The position numbers and the translations under genes are program-made. This document shows, one piece after another, positions 54,309 to 62,925 of a DNA stretch of 64,000 nt. The notes below the pieces were generated by a model. The model was not told where the DNA came from, did not search any database, and was given only the letters and a program-made list of their open reading frames with translations. The stretch is from Pseudoalteromonas tunicata. GTDB lineage: Bacteria > Pseudomonadota > Gammaproteobacteria > Enterobacterales > Alteromonadaceae. The stretch is from the NCBI RefSeq assembly GCF_002310815.1, contig NZ_CP011032.1, positions 2,148,001 to 2,212,000 on the forward strand, in the 5' to 3' direction. The number at the start of each line of letters is the position of its first letter. Position 1 is the first letter of the stretch.

Positions 54309-55244
54309 TTAACTAAGCGCATTTTTATCTAAAATGCCTTTAGCAACCAATTGATTTAATAAAAACGCCGTTTTTTCTCGGCAAACATCACGCAATAAAC
54401 GCACAGCCGGCGTAATCGATTGGCGGCTTGGGCATATTAACCAAAGCTCAGCACTGATATGCGGGTAATCAGGCATCAAAGCCACTACTTTATCATTGAG
54501 TAAGTCCTCTGCAATATCGAGTGCTGATTTAACCGCCACACCTTTACCCGCCACACACCATCGCCGCACTAAATCACCATCATTTGAAGCGCGGCGACCA
54601 TCCATTTTGACCTTAAATTTGCTTTCACCATCGGTAAACTCCCAAACATTATTGATAATATCTTGCAGCTGATAAAAAAGCCCTTGATGACGGCTTAAAT
54701 CATCTGGATGGGTTGGATAACCATGTTGATCTAAATACGCTTGGCTGGCACACAATAAGCGCGGCACTTGGCCAATTTTAAAACCATACATACTTGCATC
54801 GCTGGGCGAACCATAACGCAGGGCAATATCTACCGAGTCACGATAAAAATCGATATTACTGTCACTGATGTGTGTTCTTAAACTCACTTTTGGGTAGCTA
54901 TCCATGATTTCATCTATCCAGGGGATCACTAAATTGCGCCCTAAATCAGATGACAATGCAATACGCAGTTCGCCTTCAATTTCATCATGTTCCCCTTTGA
55001 GATTTTGCCTTGCTTGCTCAAGCACGAGCAATGCTTGTTCACATTGCGGAATATAACGCTCTCCAGCAGATGAAAGTCTCAAATGGCGTGTTGTACGGAC
55101 AAATAACTCAGTACCGAGTTCTGTTTCAACTCGTTTAATCGCAGCACTTGCCGTTGCAATGCGCATATCTAGTTTCGCCGCAGCAAGGGTAATGCTTCTA
55201 AACTCAGCGACTTTGAGAATAAGTTTTAAGTCTTCAATCTGCAT
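54309..55244 (-). CDS. LysR-family regulator of the monooxygenase/nitroreductase pair
   Basis: 311 residues from the ATG at 55244; the frame has a TTG ten codons earlier without a ribosome-binding site. HTH: LKLILKVAEFRSITLAAAKLDMRIATASAAIKRVETELGTELFVR. Effector domain: GELRIALSSDLGRNLVIPWID, FYRDSVDIALRYG and GKGVAVKSALDIAEDLL. The 129-base divergent gap to the monooxygenase gene is the natural binding region, so it probably regulates that gene and the nitroreductase next to it. Inducer not known, perhaps quinones or nitro compounds. Confidence 0.88.
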   Translation of the reverse strand: MQIEDLKLILKVAEFRSITLAAAKLDMRIATASAAIKRVETELGTELFVRTTRHLRLSSAGERYIPQCEQALLVLEQARQNLKGEHDEIEGELRIALSSDLGRNLVIPWIDEIMDSYPKVSLRTHISDSNIDFYRDSVDIALRYGSPSDASMYGFKIGQVPRLLCASQAYLDQHGYPTHPDDLSRHQGLFYQLQDIINNVWEFTDGESKFKVKMDGRRASNDGDLVRRWCVAGKGVAVKSALDIAEDLLNDKVVALMPDYPHISAELWLICPSRQSITPAVRLLRDVCREKTAFLLNQLVAKGILDKNALS

Positions 55245-55373
55245 ATTATCTATATTTTTTTGATAATGATTCAATAATTATCCTGTTTAATTAATACAAA
55301 GCAAGAACTACCATAGCGGCCATATCATCAAATATGGTGAGCACTATTTTTTATTCATTTTTAAGGAATTAAA

Positions 55374-55664
55374 GTGAGCAAACTCACAATTTTGGCCAAT
55401 GTTTTTGCCAAAAACGACATGATAGAGTTAGTAAAAACCGAGTTGATAAAACTCATTGCAGCGACCCGTGCTGAGCCTGACTGTATCAATTATAACTTAC
55501 ACCAAGACAATGATAACCAAACTCACTTTATGCTTTATGAAAACTGGCAAAATCGCGAAGCCTTACTCGCCCACATGAATACACCACACTTTAAGCAGTA
55601 TTTAGTTGCAACTGAAGACGCCGTTGAATCATTTACGCTTAACGAAATGACGTCTATCAACTAA
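55374..55664 (+). CDS. ABM-domain (putative quinol) monooxygenase
   Basis: 96 residues starting with GTG at 55374, with AAGGAATTAAA before it. The dimeric ferredoxin-like ABM fold is seen in LTILANVFAKNDMIELVKTEL, TRAEPDCINYNLHQDNDNQT and HFMLYENWQNREALLAHMNTPHF, with the ExW and NTPHF motifs of YgiN-like proteins. Members oxidise small quinols or act in detoxification. It lies 32 bases before the nitroreductase gene, on the same strand, divergent from the LysR gene. Confidence 0.88.
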   Translation: MSKLTILANVFAKNDMIELVKTELIKLIAATRAEPDCINYNLHQDNDNQTHFMLYENWQNREALLAHMNTPHFKQYLVATEDAVESFTLNEMTSIN

Positions 55665-55696
55665 TTTTAAACATTAAACTTATTCAGGAGAGTGCC

Positions 55697-56353
55697 ATGA
55701 CACACCCAATTATTAGCGACCTCAACAAACGCTATACCACCAAAAAATACGATGCAACTAAACGAATTGCACCTGAAGATTTAGCCGTAATTTATGAAGC
55801 CATGCGTTTATCTCCCTCATCAATTAATTCTCAACCTTGGAAGTTTATTGTGATTGAGTCTGATGAAGCTAAGCAACGTATGCACGACTCATTTGCTAAT
55901 AAATTTCAATTTAATCAGCCGCATATTAAAGCAGCATCTCACATCATTTTATTTGCTCATCAACCAAAATATAGCCGTGATGATTATGCCAAAGTCATTG
56001 AAGCAGATATTAAAAATGGCCGTACAAAAGCAGAAAATCGTGAGCAAGCATTTGGTGCATTTGCGTTTGTTGACTTAAATACCGATGAAACCGGTAACAA
56101 TGCCACATGGACAAAAGCTCAAACCTATATTGCGCTTGGAAATACCATGCATGCAGCAGCGCGTTTGGGGATTGACTCAACCCCGATGGAGGGGGTAGAT
56201 GCCGAGCTAATCGGTGAAATTTTTAAGGCCGAATTAAACGGTTATGTCTGTGATGTGGCGCTTGCGTTAGGCTATCACTTACCAAGTGAAGACTATAATG
56301 CTGCCCTACCAAAATCACGCCTTGCGGCAGAGCAAGTTATCCAAGTTATTTAA
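55697..56353 (+). CDS. NfsB-like oxygen-insensitive nitroreductase/NAD(P)H oxidoreductase
   Basis: 218 residues. FMN-binding nitroreductase family: NKRYTTKKYDATKRI, AMRLSPSSINSQPWKFIVIE (the phosphate-binding SSxNxQPW motif), HIILFAH, KAQTYIALGNTMHAAARLGIDSTPMEG and DVALALGYHLPSED. It reduces nitro compounds or quinones with NAD(P)H in the cytoplasm. The RBS is CAGGAGAGTGCC. Co-transcribed with the ABM gene, and plausibly the detoxification partner. Confidence 0.92.
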   Translation: MTHPIISDLNKRYTTKKYDATKRIAPEDLAVIYEAMRLSPSSINSQPWKFIVIESDEAKQRMHDSFANKFQFNQPHIKAASHIILFAHQPKYSRDDYAKVIEADIKNGRTKAENREQAFGAFAFVDLNTDETGNNATWTKAQTYIALGNTMHAAARLGIDSTPMEGVDAELIGEIFKAELNGYVCDVALALGYHLPSEDYNAALPKSRLAAEQVIQVI

Positions 56354-56554
56354 TCACACATAAAACAGCAAACTGGCTCGCCAGATTGGAGCTAGTGAGT
56401 CTAGTCAATGAGCTCTCACCTATCGTAGAGCTCTTTCAACTAGGCCGTGTTGACCTTTGTGGATTGAAATTTGTTTAATCTAGGGGTAATTTAATCGCGG
56501 CACGAGGTTGGTAACTGGGCTAAGTAAAAATCTCGAAAGGCCAACAGATCCCAT
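56354..56554. other. Intergenic between converging genes
   Basis: 200 bases. AGCTCTCACCTATCGTAGAGCT at 56410-56431 has weak symmetry and may terminate transcription from the nitroreductase. No gene. Confidence 0.3.
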
Positions 56555-57697
56555 TTAAGGAGAGTGATAGAGATATTGGCTATCGATAAAACTTGCGAGT
56601 CGCTCAATGCCTTCCTGAAAATTTTTCCGTCCAAGCCCTAGGCGAAAATAGTTACCCGTTAAACCAAATAAACGACTTGGCAAAATCAGGGTTTGTTGCT
56701 CATTTGCCAACTCTTGAGCAAACAGTTCAATCGGCATTGCATGATTAAACTTAACTAGTGCCAGGGAGCCAGCTTGTGGCGGATGCCAAGAAAATAACCC
56801 TTTATAGGCTGTCATAAAGCGCTCAAAATGGGCGATATTATCGCGTATTTGCTGGTTATTTCGGGCTAATATCAACTCGCTGTGCAAAAGTGCAATACGT
56901 GCTAGTTGTTCATCAACTGCTGAGCCACAAATTGAACCGTAGCTTTTTACGCTCAGCATTTTTTGCAGTAATGCTTTATCTTGCGTTATGGCCCAACCAA
57001 TTCTAATACCCGCTAACCCTAAACTTTTGGACATCACCCCAAAGTGAATAGTTTTATCATATTCACTAAATAAACTGCGCAGTGGCTCACTTTCGCTATA
57101 ACCTTGCAAGGCAACTTCGTCGGCCAAAATAAAACTACCCACGTTTGCCGCCATCTGGCAGATTGCGCTCGCTTGCTGCTGATTTAGCACACTACCGGTT
57201 GGGTTATGAGGCATATTAATAATAATGAGCCGAGTCCGAGAGTTAATAAGCTGTTGTAATGCTTCAATATCGTACTGCCAATGCTGTTTTTCTTGTAATG
57301 CAATAGTGTGAACTTTGGCCCCAAGCACCTTAGGTAAATACTCAAGCGATGGATAACAAGGAGTAAATACAATCACTTCGTCATCAGCAGATAAAATACT
57401 GCTCATTAGGGCAAAAATAGCTTCCTGCGCACCACAAAAAGTGGCCACATTATCGGCATTAAAGGCAGCGCTTAATCCTTGACTATGAAAACGTGCAATC
57501 TGTTGGCGCAATAATAATGAACCTTTAATTGGCGCATAACCAAGCGACACATTACTTAATGTATCAGGATCGAGTGCAAGTAATTCATCAAGATTTAATC
57601 CTTCAGCACACGAATCGCTCAGATTAAGGGTGATTTCGGTATTGAGGCTTTGCATAAAAGCTAAATGTTTTGGTTGTTCAAATACTAAGGTGGTCAT
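56555..57697 (-). CDS. ovoB: OvoB: PLP-dependent C-S lyase of ovothiol synthesis (aminotransferase class I/II fold)
   Basis: 380 residues. Fold-type I PLP enzyme: LGYAPIKGSLLLRQQIARFH, VATFCGAQEAIFALMS, YPSLEYLPK, NMPHNPTGSVL, ILADEVALQGYS and the PLP lysine in HFGVMSKSLGLAGIRIGW. The active-site Arg region NYFRLGLG is kept. The sequence alone would be a generic aminotransferase, but it follows ovoA at 72 bases on the same strand, where OvoB, the 5-histidylcysteine sulfoxide lyase giving 5-thiohistidine, is known to be encoded in many proteobacteria. AGGGAAAGTTG precedes the ATG. A perfect hairpin separates it from ovoA. Confidence 0.75.
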   Translation of the reverse strand: MTTLVFEQPKHLAFMQSLNTEITLNLSDSCAEGLNLDELLALDPDTLSNVSLGYAPIKGSLLLRQQIARFHSQGLSAAFNADNVATFCGAQEAIFALMSSILSADDEVIVFTPCYPSLEYLPKVLGAKVHTIALQEKQHWQYDIEALQQLINSRTRLIIINMPHNPTGSVLNQQQASAICQMAANVGSFILADEVALQGYSESEPLRSLFSEYDKTIHFGVMSKSLGLAGIRIGWAITQDKALLQKMLSVKSYGSICGSAVDEQLARIALLHSELILARNNQQIRDNIAHFERFMTAYKGLFSWHPPQAGSLALVKFNHAMPIELFAQELANEQQTLILPSRLFGLTGNYFRLGLGRKNFQEGIERLASFIDSQYLYHSP

Positions 57698-57727
57698 CAA
57701 CTTTCCCTAATAATACGCACAAACAAT

Positions 57728-57750
57728 TGCGGCCCCTTAATGAGGCCGCA
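57728..57750. promoter_or_regulatory. Hairpin between ovoA and ovoB
   Basis: TGCGGCC and GGCCGCA form a 7-bp GC stem around a 9-base loop in the 72-base gap. On the minus strand no T run follows, so it is not a standard terminator; on the plus strand the stem is followed by A bases. It may modulate translation or stability of the ovoB part of the message. Confidence 0.55.
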
Positions 57751-57769
57751 AAAAAGTAATGACGCTAGG

Positions 57770-59896
57770 CTATTGCTTTCGCTGCCAAATCGTCAACTCA
57801 GACTGAGTTAAAACAGTTTGGCGCAGGTTTAATTGCATCGCTTGATTTACATTGGTTTCGGTCAACAAGGTAAACTGGCTTTTAAGTTGCTGATTTAACC
57901 CATCACGCCCGGTAAAGTTTTCACCATTGACCTTAAAACCACCAAGCCATTTTGTTGGCTGCGTAATACTAACGTGCCACTGATAATCATTGTTAAGTAC
58001 CAAGATCCCTTTTGGGTTTAATCGCTCAGACAGTGCCGTTAAAAAGGCAGCAGGATCATAAACATGGCTCAGTACCAAGTTACAGAAAATTAAATCGTAA
58101 CCACTAAACTGAGGTTTTAAATTATGGCCATCACCTTGATAAAAATCAACTTTATCTGTCAACTCAGCCAAACCAAGCTGCGAAGCACTGACTTCAAAAA
58201 AGTCGACCAATTGACCTTCGATTGGCGTCGCATAACGCAGCAGTTGGCCTTCTTTAAAGGCTAAAGCATGTGAAATATTACGCGCAGTAAAATCAATACC
58301 ATCAACCTTATCGAAATAACGCGCCAGTTCAAAACTGCCTCGCCCAACCGAGCAACCAATATCAAGTGCACGTTTTTGCTCAAACGAATGGCCAACTAAT
58401 TGAGCCATGGCCGTGGTCACGGCGCTTACTAGGCTATTATCAAATTGACCAAGCGGTTGACCATAATGTTTTGCCAATTCATTGGCAATATTGGCATCCA
58501 TTTCATAACTGGCAACGGGATCAAGCGGCACTTTTGCACTAGTACTTTCGATATAACGAAAACCGGCATGCTGAAAAAAGTGACGACGAAATGCATAGCG
58601 AGAATGCATCACCGCTTCATTACCGGTTGAAATCCACGATCCGCCTTTAATTAAATTATGTTTACCATCAAATGTTGGGGTCGAAAAATCATCGTAAAGG
58701 GGGTGAACCTTAAACCCTGCAAAACCATCGATTGGGGTTTCAGTCCACTGCCATGCATTGCCAAGCACATCAAAAACACCATTGGTTTCAAAACGATTAA
58801 CCGGACATGACGAGGCAAAAAATTCTAAATTGGTATTTCCTGGCGCCTCAGACCAAGTGGTTAAATCTTGTGGCTGAGTTTCGCGCAGCAGTTGCCACTC
58901 GGCTTCAGTGGGTAGGCGAATAAGGCGCCCTGTTTCTTGCGCTAACCAATTACAAAATGCTTTGGCTTCTAGGTAATTCACTTCAACCGGCCAATTGAGC
59001 GGTAACAGCATCTCACCAAGCAGATTACGCTGATATAACTGACCATCACGCTTAAACCAAAAACGTGGCAGCTGCGGTTTCATTGACGCGAGCCATTGCT
59101 GACCTTCTTCAGTCCAGTATTGAGTTGCCAGGTAGCCTCCGGCTTCAACAAACGCTAAAAACTCTTGGTTCGAGACCAGATACTGGCTTGCAGCAAAGTC
59201 ATCAACCTTTACTTGTTTATCACCATATTCGTTATCCCAACCATACGTTGCATTACTGTCGGGCTTACCTAATTGCACCGTGCGACCAGTTTGAGCAACC
59301 AAGGTATTTGTTGGCGCAGCACCAGACTCGGTGCACGCTTGCCAGCCCTCAACCGGGGTCAAATGCGCTAAATCCAGCATACGAATGATCACTGATGATG
59401 TTTCAAGATGAATACGCTCATGCTCAATGCCCATTAAAATAATCCACGCCAATGAATCTTGCGTAATCGGCAAACTCAGCGGCATAGCATCAATAATGCC
59501 ATTGATAAGCTCATTAACTTGATTACGATAGGCTCGTACTTCATCAATTGCAGGCCAATCATAATTTTCGCTGTTGAGATCATCCCATGACATTTCATCA
59601 ACACCCACCGCACAAATCGACTCTAAATGTGGGTTAATTCGGCTCTCGATATATTTGCCCAAAATCAGTTTATTGATATAAAACGTGGCGGTATGACCAA
59701 AATAAAAGACCAAAGGATGACGCAATTTTTCGGCTTTAATGTAAAACGCATCGTCATTATTGATGTTGCTAAACAACGACTCATATTGTGCCCAGCTATT
59801 GTTAAAATAGGCTTTAATATGCGCTCGTTTTTCTTGCTCTGATTGCCCACAAAGTAAAGGCGGCTTTAAGGTAGTGGCGAGTTTAGTCATAGTCAT
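57770..59896 (-). CDS. ovoA: OvoA: 5-histidylcysteine sulfoxide synthase / 4-mercaptohistidine N1-methyltransferase
   Basis: 708 residues, three domains. The DinB-like iron domain (about 1-190) has the histidine triad FYFGH (His68) and EHERIH (His159, His163). The formylglycine-generating-enzyme-like sulfatase domain (about 200-460) has QYLVSNQEFLAFVEAGGY, AKAFCNWLAQETGRLIRLPT, NAWQWTETPI and HSRYAFRRHFFQHAGFRY. The methyltransferase domain (about 490-700) has ALDIGCSVGRGSFELARYF and FCNLVLSHVYDPA. It joins cysteine and histidine with O2 and methylates the product, giving ovothiol A. It is preceded by a GS-like gene (6-base gap) and followed by ovoB. Confidence 0.95.
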   Translation of the reverse strand: MTMTKLATTLKPPLLCGQSEQEKRAHIKAYFNNSWAQYESLFSNINNDDAFYIKAEKLRHPLVFYFGHTATFYINKLILGKYIESRINPHLESICAVGVDEMSWDDLNSENYDWPAIDEVRAYRNQVNELINGIIDAMPLSLPITQDSLAWIILMGIEHERIHLETSSVIIRMLDLAHLTPVEGWQACTESGAAPTNTLVAQTGRTVQLGKPDSNATYGWDNEYGDKQVKVDDFAASQYLVSNQEFLAFVEAGGYLATQYWTEEGQQWLASMKPQLPRFWFKRDGQLYQRNLLGEMLLPLNWPVEVNYLEAKAFCNWLAQETGRLIRLPTEAEWQLLRETQPQDLTTWSEAPGNTNLEFFASSCPVNRFETNGVFDVLGNAWQWTETPIDGFAGFKVHPLYDDFSTPTFDGKHNLIKGGSWISTGNEAVMHSRYAFRRHFFQHAGFRYIESTSAKVPLDPVASYEMDANIANELAKHYGQPLGQFDNSLVSAVTTAMAQLVGHSFEQKRALDIGCSVGRGSFELARYFDKVDGIDFTARNISHALAFKEGQLLRYATPIEGQLVDFFEVSASQLGLAELTDKVDFYQGDGHNLKPQFSGYDLIFCNLVLSHVYDPAAFLTALSERLNPKGILVLNNDYQWHVSITQPTKWLGGFKVNGENFTGRDGLNQQLKSQFTLLTETNVNQAMQLNLRQTVLTQSELTIWQRKQ

Positions 59897-59902
59897 TATC
59901 TG

Positions 59903-61066
59903 CTATTTATTTGTCAGTAATACGGGTTGAGGGTGATATTGGTTTAGTAATGCAGTTTTTAAGCGAACACTATCTTCTGGCTGCCACGCTGACAGTAATC
60001 GAGCACTGCAAGCAAATTGATACGCTTCGGCCAGCGTATTGCTAAGCCAATTTTGTTCGCGAAATAAAGTAATGGCGCCCACTGAATGTCCCTTGCAATG
60101 TAAAGACGTGGGCAGCGCTTGTGGTATAAACGCCTTAATGGCAGCTTGTTTTATCGAAATATCAAACTGTTCATCTTGATTAAGGTACTGTTTAACCGTA
60201 CAAAAAACATTGGCTAACGCAAACAGTACATTTAAATACGGATTATAACGCAGGCTTGCCGCGCCCAAGCGATGCTCGACGCGTGCCGTGGCATGCCAAT
60301 CTATTTGGCTTAATAATACTTGTTGGTTTAAGCCAATAATTAACGGTGTTTCACCCATTAATTGATTATGTTTGCCATGCTGTTTATAAAGCGCAATACT
60401 GCCTTGATGACCGCCTGATATGTCTTCTGGTGAGCTCAGCTCGGCATCAAGCTGATAGTTTCTTTTTAACCCTAAACGCTCAAACGCTTCTTCTTCAGGG
60501 AGGTAAATTAAGCTACACCCTAGGCTTGATTGCAAGAAAGACTGCTGTAATTGCTCACCAAAATCCGCTTGAGGCACTAAATTTTTGCCTTCACTGTCTT
60601 TGACACTGACATTAATTTGTACAGCATTTGGAATATGAACCAATTGAGTGCCATTAGCAAAAATCGTCTTATTCCCTTTAGCTAAACGAGCCGTATCGCC
60701 GGCCCACAGCACAGGTTTAATGAAGACTTGTTTGATACCTTGTTGACCAAACAGTTGAGGTAAAACCATCATGGCACGAGCTAAATCATGGGCTTCGGTT
60801 AACGGAGATTGGCCATTAAACAACGACACATATTCCCATTGGTTGCGCCAATATTCAGGTTTTAGTTCACCATTTATACCCAATTGAGCTAACTGGTAAT
60901 TAATACGACCCAGGTTTGCATGGTTGTGCTGCAATGCATTGCCAATCAGCGGTGGTTCATACCCTCCTTCAAGCTCAAAATGAACCACAGGAGTTAAATG
61001 AAGATGCTTAAAGATACTTTGGAATAGCAAAATGGCTTCTTTGGCCAAGCGACTCACTTCATCCAT
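59903..61066 (-). CDS. Glutamine-synthetase-like protein of the ovothiol operon
   Basis: 387 residues, soluble. Pieces resemble the GS catalytic fold: NAVQINVSVKDSEGKNLVPQ (151-166; compare the HMHQSL...DGKNLF strand) and ARVEHRLGAASLRYNPYLNVLFALANVF (261-284; compare RxExRxPDxxxNPYL-xxAALL). Early on there is VVHFELEGGYEPPLI (28-41). The N-terminal beta-grasp of GS is absent. The frame starts at the ATG at 61066 with a distant AAGG. It is the first gene of the operon, 6 bases before ovoA. The GS likeness is my reading without an alignment. A ligase that forms an amide bond on a thiol precursor is one idea; a cysteine-handling or scaffold role is another. Confidence 0.6.
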   Translation of the reverse strand: MDEVSRLAKEAILLFQSIFKHLHLTPVVHFELEGGYEPPLIGNALQHNHANLGRINYQLAQLGINGELKPEYWRNQWEYVSLFNGQSPLTEAHDLARAMMVLPQLFGQQGIKQVFIKPVLWAGDTARLAKGNKTIFANGTQLVHIPNAVQINVSVKDSEGKNLVPQADFGEQLQQSFLQSSLGCSLIYLPEEEAFERLGLKRNYQLDAELSSPEDISGGHQGSIALYKQHGKHNQLMGETPLIIGLNQQVLLSQIDWHATARVEHRLGAASLRYNPYLNVLFALANVFCTVKQYLNQDEQFDISIKQAAIKAFIPQALPTSLHCKGHSVGAITLFREQNWLSNTLAEAYQFACSARLLSAWQPEDSVRLKTALLNQYHPQPVLLTNK

Positions 61067-61303
61067 TAATAATGAGAACCTTGTTGTTATTTTTGCTGTT
61101 AAAAAGTAAAGCGCAATTTAATGACAATTTTATCATCGCGGCCAAACTGCTAACTAAAAGAGAATGTGCACTCAATACGCCCCGCTACAGACTTTAGTTC
61201 ACTATTAAGCGGCACTCTAATTTTTATGATTATTTTTAAATTATGATCATTTTTAAACTCAGTACCGTATTATCGAATAACAAAAATTGCATAAGAGCCG
61301 CCA

Positions 61304-61480
61304 ATGTTTAGTTTTTTTAAATCTGATCCAAGCAAAAAATTGAGAAAACAATACGATGCCTTGTTAGAACAAGCCATGCATGCACAAAGAAAAGGCGATA
61401 TTCGCGGTTATTCAATGCTGACCTTAGATGCTGAAAATCTATGGCAAAAAATTCAACGCCTAGAGGCCGAAAAAAAATAG
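61304..61480 (+). CDS. DUF6435-family small protein
   Basis: 58 residues: MFSFFKSDPSKKLRKQYDAL, then LEQAMHAQRKGDIRGYSMLT, ending LWQKIQRLEAEKK. The MFSFxKSDPxKKLRKQY start and AQRxGDIRGYSxL middle are those of DUF6435, a short helical cytoplasmic family of marine gammaproteobacteria, function unknown. It is divergent from the ovothiol operon (237 bases) and stands alone. No strong Shine-Dalgarno is seen. Confidence 0.85.
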   Translation: MFSFFKSDPSKKLRKQYDALLEQAMHAQRKGDIRGYSMLTLDAENLWQKIQRLEAEKK

Positions 61481-61691
61481 AATTTACTCTATTAAAAAGG
61501 TGGGGTTGAGCGGTTACTTATTTTAGACTCTCGAAACATCGGCAACATAAAATGGGTAGCAGTTAACTACTTGGCTGTGTTTATGTGCTGTTTTGCTCGT
61601 ATCTACGGCAAAGCTGTCTCTCAACTTACACAAGGGGAATACTAAGGCGATATTGCGCGCTAAGTGCGCGCAAAACAGACCATCCTCAGCT

Positions 61692-62129
61692 TTAAAGCAA
61701 TATCACAGCAAGCATATCTTCATCGTGAACATCCATGCCGGTTTCAATAAAGCCTAAACTGGCAAAAAAACGTTGTGCAACGCTATTCTTAGGGGAATAA
61801 CAAATCTCAATTTCATTTAAATCAGGGACTTGTTTAATTTCCTCAATCACCATACTCAAGGCATGGCGACCTAATCCTTGTTGTTGATAATTACAATCAA
61901 TCATAAAACGCCAAATAGATATGCGCTCAGGCGTTTCTTGCACCCACATAACCAACCCAACTAATTGATCTGATAAATAAATAGCGCGAGCGTGATAACC
62001 CGAATTATAAGCAGCCTCAACCAAAGTCCAAGTATTACTTGCCAAAAAACCAACTTGCTCTGGTTGCAGTTCAAGATCGCAGACATCTTCATAATTGTGT
62101 GAATCAATCTCTCGAAGAGATAAAGTCAT
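61692..62129 (-). CDS. GNAT N-acetyltransferase, diamine-acetyltransferase-like
   Basis: 145 residues. Acetyl-CoA site: YQQQGLGRHALSMVIEEI (the QxxGxG/A motif). Other pieces: NYEDVCDLELQPEQVGFLASN near the start, ISIWRFMIDCNYQQQG, EICYSPKNSVAQRFFASLGF and a last DEDMLAVILL. The CDLELxPEQxGFxASN start is seen in PaiA/SpeG-like acetyltransferases that modify polyamines or spermidine, so that is the best guess for substrate class. Cytoplasmic. Single gene with an AAGGAAT site. Confidence 0.85.
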   Translation of the reverse strand: MTLSLREIDSHNYEDVCDLELQPEQVGFLASNTWTLVEAAYNSGYHARAIYLSDQLVGLVMWVQETPERISIWRFMIDCNYQQQGLGRHALSMVIEEIKQVPDLNEIEICYSPKNSVAQRFFASLGFIETGMDVHDEDMLAVILL

Positions 62130-62503
62130 AGTCTATTCCTTTAAAAAATAAGCAGTTATAAAATACAACTGCCTATGGGTATTCACCAAGTTACCTATTA
62201 CTTGCAGACTAACATCTGTAATTAATACCCAAAAATGACATCATACCTGAGCAAGTCCCCTTTAAGCGTGGTTTTTAGATGAATCACCATATAAACCTGT
62301 ACAAGCGCGTTCTCACGCATAAAAAAATAGCCCACTGTGAATGGTCTATTTTGATGGGCTTCAATAGAGGGCATCCCTGCCTATGCACGTGTTTTTGGGA
62401 TTAACATGAAACAAAGGATAACAAATACAACTGTCCGGTTGTTAAGTGTTTAACGCATGTTGAGCTGCTCACCTCCTTCTAACATCATTGTGCAGCAACA
62501 AAA
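62130..62503. other. Intergenic stretch with a possible hairpin
   Basis: About 370 bases. ATAGCCCA ... TGGGCTTC near 62325-62363 pairs across a 24-base loop and may terminate the HPF-like gene. A short frame at 62406 (MKQRITNTTVRLLSV) has GGATTAAC before it and is probably chance. Confidence 0.35.
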
Positions 62504-62815
62504 TTAAGGGCGTAACTGTGAAAATTGGTACTTTTGCACTAAAACATGCTGCAGACTTTTAAGGGCGCGTTGAATAGCATGCAGTATATTTTTGCCTCTA
62601 GCTTTTACCACTGCCGTAGGTAAGCCTGGCAATAACATATTGATTTTGCACTCCTTAAAAGTACCATGCAAAGTCGATGGAACATCATCAACATGAATAT
62701 CTACTTTACGAACATGCAAAGCGTATTTGGCTATTTTATTTTTGACCAATTTTGACAAAGAGGCCTTAATACCCGATTGAACCAATTTATTTTTGATTGT
62801 CAGTTTTAGCTTCAT
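62504..62815 (-). CDS. HPF/RaiA-like ribosome-associated protein
   Basis: 103 residues, basic. The HPF/RaiA fold (beta-alpha-beta-beta-beta-alpha) is suggested by LVKNKIAKYALHVRKVDIHVDDV, HGTFKECKINMLLPGLPTAVV and ILHAIQRALKSLQHVLVQ. Classical HPF has similar length and dimerises ribosomes in stationary phase; this copy is more divergent and lacks the acidic stretch of E. coli HPF. It is divergent from nhaR (110 bases), the same neighbourhood as in some relatives. Function by fold only. Confidence 0.65.
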   Translation of the reverse strand: MKLKLTIKNKLVQSGIKASLSKLVKNKIAKYALHVRKVDIHVDDVPSTLHGTFKECKINMLLPGLPTAVVKARGKNILHAIQRALKSLQHVLVQKYQFSQLRP

Positions 62816-62925
62816 ACCATTACCACCTTTTAGTTGCGCCTACCTTGCAGGCTTGGGCTTAATCTACTAACGTAACCAACAAGATAAAAGCTGATTATTT
62901 CTGACTAAAGAACAGGTATTTTCGA

